A stretch of DNA of 64,000 bases from Nocardia sp. MH4. GTDB lineage: Bacteria > Actinomycetota > Actinomycetes > Mycobacteriales > Mycobacteriaceae. The stretch lies in contig NZ_LPNR01000110.1 of assembly GCF_019266065.1 (NCBI RefSeq), forward strand, positions 1 to 64,000. The letters run 5' to 3'. This document shows, in pieces, positions 54,533 to 63,591 of the stretch. The notes under the pieces are model-generated. The model was not told where the DNA came from. It searched no databases and was given only the letters and a program-made list of their open reading frames with translations. Each line of letters begins with the position of its first letter. Position 1 is the first letter of the stretch. Made by a program: the position numbers and the translations under genes.

Positions 54533-56212
54533 ATGACCGACGCCGCCACCCAGCCCGAATCCGGCCCCCGGCCCGTGTCCGCGCCGCGCGGACCGCAGCT
54601 GCGCACGCGGGGCTGGCAGCAGGAGGGTGCTCTGCGGATGCTGATGAACAACCTCGATCCCGAGGTCGCCGAGCGTCCCGACGACCTCGTCGTCTACGGC
54701 GGCACCGGCCGCGCGGTGCGCAGCTGGGCGGCCTTCGACGCGATCGTGCGGACCCTCGAGACCCTCGCCGACGACGAGACCCTGCTGGTGCAGTCCGGCA
54801 AGCCGGTCGGGGTGTTCCGCACCAACGAGTGGGCGCCGCGCGTGCTGCTCGCCAACTCCAACCTGGTCGGCGACTGGGCGAACTGGGAGGACTTCCGCAA
54901 GCTCGAACAGCTCGGCCTGATGATGTACGGCCAGATGACCGCGGGCTCGTGGATCTACATCGGCAGCCAGGGCATCCTCCAGGGCACCTACGAGACCTTC
55001 GGCGCGGTGGCGCGCAAGCGATTCGGCGGCACCCTGGCCGGCACCATCACCCTCACCGCCGGTGTCGGCGGCATGGGCGGCGCGCAGCCGCTGGCGGTGA
55101 CGATGAACGAGGGCGTCGCGCTCTGCGTGGACTGCGATCCGGCCCGCATCGATCGGCGGATCGCGCACGGCTACCTCGACACCAAGGCCGACACTCTGCC
55201 GGAGGCGCTCGCGCTCGCGATCGCGGCCCGTGACGAGCGGCGCGCGCTGTCGATCGGCCTGGTCGGCAACGCGGCCGAGGTGTTCCCGCGGCTGCTGGCC
55301 ATGGACGCCCCGATCGACATCGTGACCGACCAGACCTCGGCCCACGATCCGCTGTCCTACCTGCCGCTCGGGGTCGCGCTCGAGGACTGGCACACCCTGG
55401 CCGAGAAGGACCCGGCGTGGTTCACCACCGAGGCGCAGGCGTCGATGGCCAAGCACGTCGAGGCCATGGTCGGGTTCCTGGACAAGGGCGCCGAGGTCTT
55501 CGACTACGGCAACTCGATCCGTGACGAGGCCCGCAAGGGCGGCTACGACCGGGCATTCGCGTTCCCCGGCTTCGTGCCCGCCTACATCCGGCCACTGTTC
55601 GAGGAGGGCCTGGGCCCGTTCCGCTGGGCCGCGCTGTCGGGTGATCCGAAGGACATCGCCGCCACCGATCGGGCCATCATGGAGTTGTTCCCCGAGAACG
55701 AGCACCTGAAGCGATGGATCACCATGGCCGGGGAGAAGGTGCAGTTCGAGGGACTGCCCGCGCGCATCTGCTGGCTCGGCTACGGCGAGCGCCACCGCGC
55801 GGGCCTGAAGTTCAACGAGATGGTCGCCTCCGGCGAGCTCTCCGCGCCGCTGGCCATCGGCCGCGACCACCTCGACTCCGGCTCGGTGGCCTCCCCCTAC
55901 CGCGAGACCGAGGCGATGGCCGACGGTTCCGACGCCGTCGCCGACTGGCCCCTGCTCAACGCCCTGCTCAACACCGCCTCCGGCGCCTCCTGGGTGTCGA
56001 TCCATCACGGCGGCGGCGTCGGCATGGGCCGGTCCATCCACGCCGGTCAGGTGTGCATCGCCGACGGCACCGCGCTGGCCGCCCAGAAGCTCGAGCGGGT
56101 CCTCACCAACGACCCGGGCATGGGCGTCATCCGCCACGTCGACGCGGGTTACGAACACGCCGCCGACATCGCCCGCGAGCGCGGGGTACGTATTCCGATG
56201 CAGGAGAACTGA
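54533..56212 (+). CDS. hutU: Urocanate hydratase
   Basis: 559 residues, the usual length. Converts urocanate to imidazolone propionate, the second step of histidine degradation, with NAD+ as electrophile. NAD-binding GVGGMGGAQPLA near 180, the active-site region WLGYGERHRAG with Cys just before (RICWLGYG), and VSIHHGGGVGMGRSIHAGQ near the end are all intact. Divergent from hutC and preceded by the operator. A very strong hairpin follows. Confidence 0.97.
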   Translation: MTDAATQPESGPRPVSAPRGPQLRTRGWQQEGALRMLMNNLDPEVAERPDDLVVYGGTGRAVRSWAAFDAIVRTLETLADDETLLVQSGKPVGVFRTNEWAPRVLLANSNLVGDWANWEDFRKLEQLGLMMYGQMTAGSWIYIGSQGILQGTYETFGAVARKRFGGTLAGTITLTAGVGGMGGAQPLAVTMNEGVALCVDCDPARIDRRIAHGYLDTKADTLPEALALAIAARDERRALSIGLVGNAAEVFPRLLAMDAPIDIVTDQTSAHDPLSYLPLGVALEDWHTLAEKDPAWFTTEAQASMAKHVEAMVGFLDKGAEVFDYGNSIRDEARKGGYDRAFAFPGFVPAYIRPLFEEGLGPFRWAALSGDPKDIAATDRAIMELFPENEHLKRWITMAGEKVQFEGLPARICWLGYGERHRAGLKFNEMVASGELSAPLAIGRDHLDSGSVASPYRETEAMADGSDAVADWPLLNALLNTASGASWVSIHHGGGVGMGRSIHAGQVCIADGTALAAQKLERVLTNDPGMGVIRHVDAGYEHAADIARERGVRIPMQEN

Positions 56213-56219
56213 TCCCCCG

Positions 56220-56258
56220 CACTGCCGCCCGCACCGTGCGCCGGTGCGGGCGGCAGTG
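56220..56258. terminator. Terminator after hutU
   Basis: A perfect 17-bp stem (CACTGCCGCCCGCACCG/CGGTGCGGGCGGCAGTG) with a 5-nt loop; likely acts in both directions. Confidence 0.85.
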
Positions 56259-56263
56259 TCGGC

Positions 56264-56494
56264 TCACTCCTCCTGTGCCGCCCGGAACCTCGCCTCCATC
56301 TCCGCGGCGAGGTGAGGCTGCGCGGCCTCCATCCGCTGCACATAGGCGACCGCGTCGCCGACCGTCTGCAGACTCGCCAGGTCCTCGTCGGGGATCTCGA
56401 CGGCGTACTTGTCCTCGAGCTGGACGGCGATCTCGACCAGCGACAGCGAGTCGATCTCCAGTTCCTCGACGAAGGACTTCTCCGGCGTCACCTC
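56264..56494 (-). pseudogene. N-terminally truncated acyl carrier protein (AcpM-like)
   Basis: The open frame carries an ACP from the loop after helix 1 onward: TPEKSFVEELEIDSLSLVEIAVQ with the phosphopantetheine Ser in DSL, then EDKYAVEIPDEDLASLQTVGDAVAYVQ. It strongly resembles mycobacterial AcpM but lacks the first 25 or so residues including helix 1. Upstream sequence is the tail of an unrelated truncated gene. A GTG at 56491 could start a shortened protein, but there is no proper ribosome binding site. Best read as the residue of a deletion. Confidence 0.7.
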
Positions 56495-56891
56495 GTGGCG
56501 AAGGCGCGGCGCCAGAGTTCGGGGCCGACCTCGAGGTCGGTGAGGCCGGTTTCCTCCGGATCGGGCGCGACGAACGCGTCGATGTCCCGGATCGACCGCA
56601 GCCCGTCGACGTAGTGGATGTGCCGGTGGCCGACGAATTCGTCGTAGGTGCACGACCAGGGCCGCACGGCGGCCACCGATTCCGTGGGAGGGCGCGGGAA
56701 TTCGCCACGGCGGACGAAGCATCTGGTGACGTCGTCGAGACGGCGGAGCGGCGCCCGCCGAAGCCGCCGCTCCGCCGGCGCGGTCTCCGCGCGGGTCACC
56801 CCGAGCGTGCCGAGCAACTCGGCCGCCTCGATGGGCGCGCTGTCGCACATCCCGTTCAGCATCGCCACTGATAGTCGTACAGCGACAACAC
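56488..56891 (-). pseudogene. Degenerate duplicate of the adjacent unknown gene
   Basis: Homologous to the gene at 56927-57535: both begin LSLYDYQ and share MCDSAP-AAELL-TLGVTRAET. Compared with that copy it has a 1-base deletion after the ninth codon, which shifts the frame, an internal loss of about 42 codons, and a truncated C-terminus joined directly to the broken ACP. A GTG at 56868 could still give a 126-residue product. Confidence 0.7.
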
Positions 56892-56926
56892 GGCCGACGA
56901 CGTCGCCCCTTCCGACAGAGCCGGGC

Positions 56927-57535
56927 TCATGTCCGTGGCTGCCCGGTACTGCCGTCGCAGCACGGATCCCACACGTACGTGTCGGGGGCTGGTTCGACCC
57001 CCTGGAGCAGGCTCCAGTCGAAATATGCCCAGTATGTGCGGATCTCGTGGGAGTGCGGGTCGCTGACGGCGAAGGCCGAGACGTCGCCGATCCCGCCGAA
57101 TCCATCGACGTGGTCGATCGGACCGAGTCCGCCCGCCGAGAATTCGGCGGCGGTACACGACCACGGGGTGAGGTCGTCCAGCGAGCGCGGAACCATGGGT
57201 GGGAGGTGTGGTCGGCGAACGAAGTGCCGGAAGACGGATCGTTCGTGGGGGCTGCTCAGTTCGATGTGCAGGTCCGGCCAGAAGGACAGGTTCCACCGCG
57301 CGGTCCGCATGTCCATGTTCCGGTTGAAGGCCGCGACGGTCAGCGATTCGGGTGCACCCCAGGCCGCCAGGTAGTCGTCGAATGCGCGCCGCGGCGCCGA
57401 TCGGTAGCGTTGCGCGGCGTCGGCGGTCTCGGCACGGGTAACCCCCAGCGTCCGAAGCAGTTCCGCCGCCTGGACCGGGGCCGAATCGCACATCGGGTTC
57501 AGCATTGCCAGTTGATAGTCGTACAGCGACAACAT
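56927..57535 (-). CDS. Unrecognised 202-residue protein
   Basis: 202 residues, begins MLSLYDYQLAMLNPMCDSAP. Contains a helical N-terminal part, a segment RTARWNLSFWPDLHIEL, and an acidic, Trp-rich C-terminal half (DWSLLQGVEPAPDTYVWDPCC). ATG 57535 with a G-run eight bases upstream; two earlier in-frame starts exist. I do not recognise the family. Tandem to its broken duplicate and adjacent to a truncated ACP, so the segment may be a leftover of a larger accessory locus. Confidence 0.6.
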   Translation of the reverse strand: MLSLYDYQLAMLNPMCDSAPVQAAELLRTLGVTRAETADAAQRYRSAPRRAFDDYLAAWGAPESLTVAAFNRNMDMRTARWNLSFWPDLHIELSSPHERSVFRHFVRRPHLPPMVPRSLDDLTPWSCTAAEFSAGGLGPIDHVDGFGGIGDVSAFAVSDPHSHEIRTYWAYFDWSLLQGVEPAPDTYVWDPCCDGSTGQPRT

Positions 57536-57636
57536 GGTCGATACCCCCGCGAATCGGCAAGTCCGATACGAACGTACCAGTCTTGGCGTTCGACGATGTG
57601 GATCGACGGTGAGCACCGGATCGTGCCGAAAACGAT

Positions 57637-57666
57637 CTGGGCCCCGGTGAATTCGCCGGGGCCCAG
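57637..57666 (-). terminator. Terminator after hutH
   Basis: A perfect 11-bp stem (CTGGGCCCCGG/CCGGGGCCCAG) with an 8-nt loop lies 14 bp beyond the hutH stop. Confidence 0.75.
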
Positions 57667-57679
57667 GGTCGGGGAACGG

Positions 57680-59254
57680 TCAGCCCAGGGGGCCGGTGAC
57701 GGATTCGGCGGCGGTGAGGAGGGCGCCGGAGCGGGCGAGGTGGTAGGCGGCGTCGATTTCCGGGGCGAGGTAGCGGTCGGGGCCGGGGCCGGGGACCTGG
57801 GTGCGCAGGGCGTCGCGGACGGCGGCGGTGGCCGGGGCCGGGGCGAGCGGGGCGCGCAGGTCCAGGGCGCGGGCGGCGGTGAGGGCCTCGATGGCCAGGA
57901 CGCGGGTGAGGCCGTCGATGGCGCGGCGGAGTTTGCGGGCGGCCGACCAGCCCATGGAGACGTGATCCTCCTGCATGGCCGAGGACGGGATCGAGTCGAC
58001 CGAGGCGGGGGCCGCGAGACGCTTGAGTTTGGAGACGATGGCCGCCTGGGTGTACTGGGCGATCATGTGACCACTGTCGACGCCGGGGTCGTCGGCCAGG
58101 AACGGGGGCAGGCCGTGGTTGCGGGCCTTGTCCAGGAAGCGGTCGGTGCGGCGTTCGCTGATACTGGCGACGTCGGCGACGACGATCGCCAGGAAGTCCA
58201 GGACATAGGCGACGGGCGCGCCGTGGAAGTTGCCGTTGGATTCGACGCGGCCGTCGAGGGTGACGACGGGATTGTCGACGGCACTGGCCAATTCGTATCC
58301 GGCGACACGTTCGGCGTGGGCCAGGGTGTCGCGGGCGCCACCGGCCACCTGCGGCGCGCAGCGCAGCGAGTAGGCGTCCTGCACGACGGTGCAGTCGGGG
58401 GTCGCGTGACTGGCGACGATCGCCGAATCGGCCAGCAGGCGGGTCATATTGGCGGCCGCCACGGCCTGGCCGGGCTGCGGGCGCAGCGCCTGCAGGTCGG
58501 CGGCGAAGACCTTGTCGGTGCCGAGCAGACCCTCCACGCTCATGGCCGCGGCGACATCGGCCAGCCGCAGCAACTGCCGCAGATCGTGGCAGGCCAGCAC
58601 CAGCATGCCGAGCATGCCGTCGGTGCCGTTGATCAGTGCCAGCCCTTCCTTCTCCTCCAGCTCCACCGGCGCGATGCCCGCGTCCGCCAGCGCCTCGGCG
58701 GCGGACCGCAGCTCGCCGTCGGCGTCGCGGACCGTGCCCTCACCGAGGACGGCCAGCGCCACGTGGGCCAGCGGCGCGAGGTCACCGGAACAGCCGAGAC
58801 TGCCGTACTCGTAGACCACCGGGGTGATCCCCGCCGACAGCAGCGCGGCGTAGGTCTCGGCGACGACCGGACGCACGCCGGTGCGGCCGGTGGCCAGGGT
58901 CGACAGGCGCAGCAGCATCAGCGCGCGCACCACCTCCCGCTCCACCTCGGCGCCGGAGCCGGCCGCGTGCGAGCGGACCAGGCTGCGCTGCAACTGCTGA
59001 CGCAGCTCGAGCGGGATGTGGCGCACGGCGAGCGCGCCGAAGCCGGTGGACACGCCGTAGACCGGCTTGGGGTCGGCCGCCAAGGCCTCGATCCGCCTGC
59101 GGCTCTCGCCGATCGCCGCGAGGGCCTGCTCGGACAGCTGCACCGCGACACCGTCCCTGGCCACCCGGACCACGTCCTGGGGCGCCACCGGCCCCGTGCC
59201 GACGACGACCGGTTCCACCGCGACCGGTGCGGTCCGGTCCGAGTCGATGCTCAC
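57680..59254 (-). CDS. hutH: Histidine ammonia-lyase
   Basis: 524 residues. Removes ammonia from histidine to give urocanate through the MIO group formed from an Xaa-Ser-Gly tripeptide. Here the tripeptide is Cys155-Ser156-Gly157 (GSLGCSGDLAPL), not the usual Ala-Ser-Gly. Other active-site motifs are normal: VYGVSTGFG near 65, QDAYSLRC, ESNGNFHGAP and QEDHVSMG. GTG 59254 has GGAG upstream. Downstream of the permease gene in one unit under the operator at 60795-60824. Confidence 0.95.
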   Translation of the reverse strand: MSIDSDRTAPVAVEPVVVGTGPVAPQDVVRVARDGVAVQLSEQALAAIGESRRRIEALAADPKPVYGVSTGFGALAVRHIPLELRQQLQRSLVRSHAAGSGAEVEREVVRALMLLRLSTLATGRTGVRPVVAETYAALLSAGITPVVYEYGSLGCSGDLAPLAHVALAVLGEGTVRDADGELRSAAEALADAGIAPVELEEKEGLALINGTDGMLGMLVLACHDLRQLLRLADVAAAMSVEGLLGTDKVFAADLQALRPQPGQAVAAANMTRLLADSAIVASHATPDCTVVQDAYSLRCAPQVAGGARDTLAHAERVAGYELASAVDNPVVTLDGRVESNGNFHGAPVAYVLDFLAIVVADVASISERRTDRFLDKARNHGLPPFLADDPGVDSGHMIAQYTQAAIVSKLKRLAAPASVDSIPSSAMQEDHVSMGWSAARKLRRAIDGLTRVLAIEALTAARALDLRAPLAPAPATAAVRDALRTQVPGPGPDRYLAPEIDAAYHLARSGALLTAAESVTGPLG

Positions 59255-59295
59255 TATGTTTTCTCCATTCCGAACGAGGTGCGGGACAAGATCTC

Positions 59296-60708
59296 TCAGG
59301 CGATATCGGCGACGGGATCCGGCGCGGCGACCGGTGCGGGCGCCTCCGTGGCCGGGCCAGGGCGGACCCAGAGCCGGTAGGCCACCCACAGCAGCACCAG
59401 CCAGACCGCGCCGACGACCAGCGCCACCCGGCTGTCGGCGTCGAAGGCGATCACCGCGATCACGAACATCAGGAAGCCGATGGTGATCAGCTGCCCGTAG
59501 GGCCACAGCGGCACCGGGAACTTCAGCGCGGCGACCTCGGCGGCCGACATCCGCTGCCGCGAGCGGTACTGCGAGAACAGGATCATCAGCCAGACGAAGA
59601 TGGTCGCGAAGGTGGCGATCGAGGCGATCACCAGGAATACCCTGTCCGGGATCAGGTAGTTGAGCAGCACGCCGACCAGCAGGGTGACGGTCATGATGAC
59701 CACCGTCATCCACGGCACCCCGTTGCGCGAGACCTGCCGCATGACCGCGGGCGCTTGGCCGCGCTGGGCCATGCCGTACATCATCCGGCCCGCGCCGAAG
59801 ATGTCGCTGTTGATGGCCGACAGGGCCGCGGTGATCACCACGACGTTGAGCACGGCCGCCGCGGGGCCCAGGCCCAGACTCTGGAAGATCTGCACGAACG
59901 GGCTGCCCTCGTCGCCGATGGTCTGCCACGGCTCGATCGCCATGATCACCGCGAGGGTGAGCACGTAGAACAGGATGATCCGCACGGGCACGGTGTTGAT
60001 CGCGCGCGGGATAGTGCGCTGCGGGTCCTCGGCCTCCCCGGCGGTGATGCCGATGATCTCGGTGCCACCGAAGGCGAACATGACGATGGCGAAGCAGGCC
60101 ACGAAACCACCGAAGCCGGTCGGGAAGAAGCCGCCGTCGGCCCACAGGTTCTGCACGCCGCCGCTGGAGTCGTGCAGGCCGAAACCGAAGATCAGGATGG
60201 CGATGCCGCCGGCGATCATGGCCACGATGGCGACGATCTTGACCAGGCTGAACCAGAACTCGACCTCGCCGAACACCTTGACGCTGAGCAGGTTGATCGC
60301 GCCGATGAAGAAGATGATCGACAGCACCCAGATCCAGCGGGGCACGTCGGGGAACCAGAAGCCCATGTAGACGCCGAACGCGGTGACGTCGGCCAGACAC
60401 ACGATGAGCATCTCGAAGGTGTAGGTCCAGCCGGTGACGAACCCGGCCAGCGGGCCGAGGTGCTTGCTGGCGTACTCGCCGAACGAGCCGGAGACCGGAT
60501 TGCTCACCGCCATCTCGCCGAGGGCGCGCAGCACGAGGTAGATCGCGGCGCCGCCGATCAGATAGGCGAGCAACACCGACGGGCCCGCCCGGTGGATGGC
60601 CTCCGCCGAACCGTAGAACAGGCCGGTGCCGATGGCCGAGCCGAGCGCGATGAAACGGATGTGACGCGCGGTGAGTCCTCGCGTCAGCACAGCAACGGGC
60701 TTGTTCAC
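59296..60708 (-). CDS. APC-family amino-acid permease (likely histidine uptake)
   Basis: 470 residues with 12 predicted helices of the amino acid-polyamine-cation family (AroP/ProY/HutT group): GSAIGTGLFYGSAEAIHRAGPS near TM1, GEMAVSNPVSGSFGEYA after TM2. GTG 60708 with GGGAG six bases upstream is preferred over an ATG-like start 10 codons earlier. Its place directly before hutH, under a HutC operator, suggests histidine import. Confidence 0.88.
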   Translation of the reverse strand: MNKPVAVLTRGLTARHIRFIALGSAIGTGLFYGSAEAIHRAGPSVLLAYLIGGAAIYLVLRALGEMAVSNPVSGSFGEYASKHLGPLAGFVTGWTYTFEMLIVCLADVTAFGVYMGFWFPDVPRWIWVLSIIFFIGAINLLSVKVFGEVEFWFSLVKIVAIVAMIAGGIAILIFGFGLHDSSGGVQNLWADGGFFPTGFGGFVACFAIVMFAFGGTEIIGITAGEAEDPQRTIPRAINTVPVRIILFYVLTLAVIMAIEPWQTIGDEGSPFVQIFQSLGLGPAAAVLNVVVITAALSAINSDIFGAGRMMYGMAQRGQAPAVMRQVSRNGVPWMTVVIMTVTLLVGVLLNYLIPDRVFLVIASIATFATIFVWLMILFSQYRSRQRMSAAEVAALKFPVPLWPYGQLITIGFLMFVIAVIAFDADSRVALVVGAVWLVLLWVAYRLWVRPGPATEAPAPVAAPDPVADIA

Positions 60709-60794
60709 ACCATTCTCCCGGGATTCGGAAAGGCGCACGGATCGGGTGATACCCGTCGGATTCGCCTGTGGGGCCGGTCACAACGACCGCTACA

Positions 60795-60824
60795 TGTATA
60801 AACCTGTATATACAGCCGTGTCAA
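60795..60824 (-). promoter_or_regulatory. HutC operator in the permease-hutH promoter
   Basis: On the minus strand: TTGACA (60819-60824), 18-bp spacer holding the perfect palindrome CTGTATATACAG (60804-60815), then TATACA (60795-60800). Confidence 0.75.
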
Positions 60825-60854
60825 CGCGCGGCCGATCGCCGGGCAGCCTAACGC

Positions 60855-60884
60855 TTGACGTACCTGTCTATACAGGCATATACA
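60855..60884 (+). promoter_or_regulatory. HutC operator in the NCS1-hutI-hutG promoter
   Basis: TTGACG (60855-60860), 18-bp spacer with CCTGTCTATACAGG (60863-60876), then TATACA (60879-60884). Mirrors the leftward promoter. Confidence 0.75.
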
Positions 60885-60955
60885 TATCGGACGTGATCCA
60901 GCGCACACGCGCCGGCCACACGCTCGACGGCGTCACCGCAGAAAGACAGGCCGCT

Positions 60956-62392
60956 ATGACCAGCTCCGGCAGTTCCGAGGACCTCCTCACCCCCGAACGC
61001 CGCACCATCGACGTCGTCCCCGACAGCGAACGGCACGGCACCCCGCGCAGCCAGTTCACGCTCTGGTTCGGGGCGAACATGCAGATCACGGCGGTCGTCG
61101 ACGGCGCGCTCGCGGTCGTGTTCGGCGCCGACGCGCTGTGGGCGATCGTCGGATTGCTGCTCGGCAACGTCGTCGGCGGCGTCGTGATGGCACTGCACTC
61201 CGCGCAGGGTCCGCGCATGGGGTTGCCGCAGATGATCTCGAGCCGCGCCCAGTTCGGGGTCAAGGGCGCGGTCGTGCCACTGGTGCTGGTGATCCTGATG
61301 TACCTGGGCTTCGCGGCCACCGGCACGGTGCTGGCCGGGCAGGCGGTCAACAACATGCTGCACGTGGCCAACCCGGTGATCGGCATCGTGATCTTCGGCG
61401 CGCTGACGGCGTTCGTAGCGGTCACCGGATACCGGCTGATCCACGTCGTCGGGCGGATCGCGACCGTGATCGGGATCGTCGGCTTCACCTACCTGACGGT
61501 GCGGTTGTTCGCCGAGTACCCGGTCGGCGACTTCGTCGGGGTGATCGGCTTCGACGTCGTCACCTTCCTGCTCGCCATCTCCCTCGGCGCGGGCTGGCAG
61601 CTGACCTTCGGCCCGTACGTCGCCGACTACTCCCGCTATCTGCCACGCAGCACCAGTGAGCGCACCACCTTCTGGTCGACGTTCCTCGGCAGCGTGCTCG
61701 GCTCGCAGTGGGCGATGACCTTCGGCGCGCTGGTGGCCGCGGTCGCGGGCAAGGCCTTCCTGGCCGACCAGGTCGGGTTCCTGGGTGAGCTGGCCGGGCC
61801 CGCGCTGCTCGCCTTCTGCGTCTATCTGGTGATCGTGGTGGGCAAGCTGACGGTCAACGTGCTCAACGCCTACGGCGGGTTCATGTCCATCCTGACCACC
61901 GTCACCGCCTTCGACGGACGCTCGCAGATCTCCACCCGTGCCCGCACGCTCTACATCGTCGGGTTCGTCGGTGTGTCGATGCTGATCGCGATCGCCGCCA
62001 GCGCGGACTTCCTGAACAATTTCAAGAACTTCGTGCTCGTGCTGCTGATGGTGTTCACGCCGTGGAGCGCGATCAACCTGATCGACTACTACCTGATCTC
62101 GAAGGAACGGGTCGACCTGCCCGCGCTCTACGACCCGCACGGCCGCTACGGCGCCTGGAACGTGCCCGCGCTGGCCTGCTACGGCCTCGGCGTGCTGGCC
62201 CAGATCCCGTTCCTGGCCCAGAAGCTCTACACCGGTCCGATCACCGAGCTGCTCGGCGGCGCCGACATCTCCTGGATCGTCGGCATCGTGTTCACCGCGG
62301 CGATCTACTACCCGGTCGCCCGGCGCACCGCCAACCCGCCCGCGCGGATGATCTACCCCGCGCACACCGACATGGTCGACACCCGCACCTAG
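60956..62392 (+). CDS. NCS1-family transporter of the hut regulon
   Basis: 478 residues with 12 predicted membrane segments of the nucleobase-cation-symport-1 (purine-cytosine permease) family: TLWFGANMQITAVVDGAL at the start and GLPQMISSRAQFG near TM3. It lies 13 bp before hutI and under a HutC-type operator, so it more likely imports urocanate, histidine or an imidazole intermediate than a nucleobase. ATG 60956; the longer frame upstream contains the promoter. Confidence 0.85.
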   Translation: MTSSGSSEDLLTPERRTIDVVPDSERHGTPRSQFTLWFGANMQITAVVDGALAVVFGADALWAIVGLLLGNVVGGVVMALHSAQGPRMGLPQMISSRAQFGVKGAVVPLVLVILMYLGFAATGTVLAGQAVNNMLHVANPVIGIVIFGALTAFVAVTGYRLIHVVGRIATVIGIVGFTYLTVRLFAEYPVGDFVGVIGFDVVTFLLAISLGAGWQLTFGPYVADYSRYLPRSTSERTTFWSTFLGSVLGSQWAMTFGALVAAVAGKAFLADQVGFLGELAGPALLAFCVYLVIVVGKLTVNVLNAYGGFMSILTTVTAFDGRSQISTRARTLYIVGFVGVSMLIAIAASADFLNNFKNFVLVLLMVFTPWSAINLIDYYLISKERVDLPALYDPHGRYGAWNVPALACYGLGVLAQIPFLAQKLYTGPITELLGGADISWIVGIVFTAAIYYPVARRTANPPARMIYPAHTDMVDTRT

Positions 62393-62405
62393 GAGGACTC
62401 CCCCA

Positions 62406-63581
62406 GTGCCCACCACCGCACTGACCGGCATCGGCACCCTGGTCACCAACGACCCCGCCCTGGGCGACGGCCCGCTCGGCCTGCGCCGCGACGCCGCCGT
62501 CGTCTTCGACGACGCGACGGTGGTGTGGGTCGGCGACAGCGCCGACGCGCCCGCCGCCGACACCGGCGTCGACCTCGGCGGGCGCGCCGTGCTGCCCGGT
62601 TTCGTCGAGACCCATTCGCACCTGGTGTTCGCGGGAGACCGGGCCGAAGAGTTCGCGGCCAGGATGGCTGGGCGCCCCTACGGCGCCGGCGGCATCCGCA
62701 CCACCATCGAGGCCACCCGCGCCGCGACCGACGAGCAGCTCGCCGCGAACGTGGCACGACTGATGGACGAGTCGCTGCGCGCGGGCAGCACGACGGTCGA
62801 ATGCAAGAGCGGCTACGGCCAGACCGTCACCGACGAACTGCGCAGCGTGCGGATCGCGGGCCGGTTCACCGACGAGGTGACCCTGCTCGCCGCGCACGTG
62901 CCGCCGCCGGAGTACGCCGGGCGCGCCGACGACTACGTGGCGATGGTGTGCGCCGAGATGATCCCGGCGTGCGCGCCGCACGCCCGGTGGATCGACGTGT
63001 TCTGCGAGCAGGGCGCGTTCGACCGCGATCAGGCGCACGCCGTACTCTCGGCGGGCATCGCGCACGGTCTGGTACCGCGCGTGCACGGCAACCAGCTGCA
63101 CCAGGGTCCCGGCGTGCGACTCGCGGTGGAACTCGGCGCCGCGTCGGTGGATCACGTGACACATGTGAACGCCGCCGATATCGACGCGCTGGCGAGCAGC
63201 CAGACCGTGGCCACCCTGCTGCCGGGTGCCGACTTCTGCACGCGCAACAGCTATCCCGACGCTCGCGCTCTGCTCGACGCCGGTGTCACCGTGGCGCTGG
63301 GCGCGGACTGCAATCCCGGCACGAGCTACACGACGAGCCTGCCGTTCTGCATCGCGCTGGCGGTGCGCGAACTGCGCATGACTCCCGACGAAGCCGTCTG
63401 GGCGGCGACCGCGGGCGGCGCACGCGCACTGCGCCGCACCGACATCGGCGCGCTGACGCCCGGCGCGCGCGCCGACGCGATCGCGCTCGACGCCCCCTCC
63501 CACCTGCACCTGGCCTACCGCCCGGGTGTTCCGCTGATCGACCGGGTGTGGCGCGGCGGCGCGCTCGCCGCCACGAAATGA
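62406..63581 (+). CDS. hutI: Imidazolonepropionase
   Basis: 391 residues, amidohydrolase fold. Hydrolyses imidazolone propionate to formiminoglutamate. Metal-binding ETHSHLVFAGDRAEEF near 75, AHVPPPEY, HGNQLHQG, SVDHVTHV and ALGADCNPG are present. GTG 62406 has AGGAGG ten bases upstream. Third enzyme of the pathway. Confidence 0.95.
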   Translation: MPTTALTGIGTLVTNDPALGDGPLGLRRDAAVVFDDATVVWVGDSADAPAADTGVDLGGRAVLPGFVETHSHLVFAGDRAEEFAARMAGRPYGAGGIRTTIEATRAATDEQLAANVARLMDESLRAGSTTVECKSGYGQTVTDELRSVRIAGRFTDEVTLLAAHVPPPEYAGRADDYVAMVCAEMIPACAPHARWIDVFCEQGAFDRDQAHAVLSAGIAHGLVPRVHGNQLHQGPGVRLAVELGAASVDHVTHVNAADIDALASSQTVATLLPGADFCTRNSYPDARALLDAGVTVALGADCNPGTSYTTSLPFCIALAVRELRMTPDEAVWAATAGGARALRRTDIGALTPGARADAIALDAPSHLHLAYRPGVPLIDRVWRGGALAATK

Positions 63582-63591
63582 GGTCCACCCG

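Noticed and set aside
60848..62563. 571-codon open frame opposite the NCS1 transporter
   Set aside because: Antisense to a protein with clear membrane topology; the His/Asp/Gln-rich translation is not protein-like.
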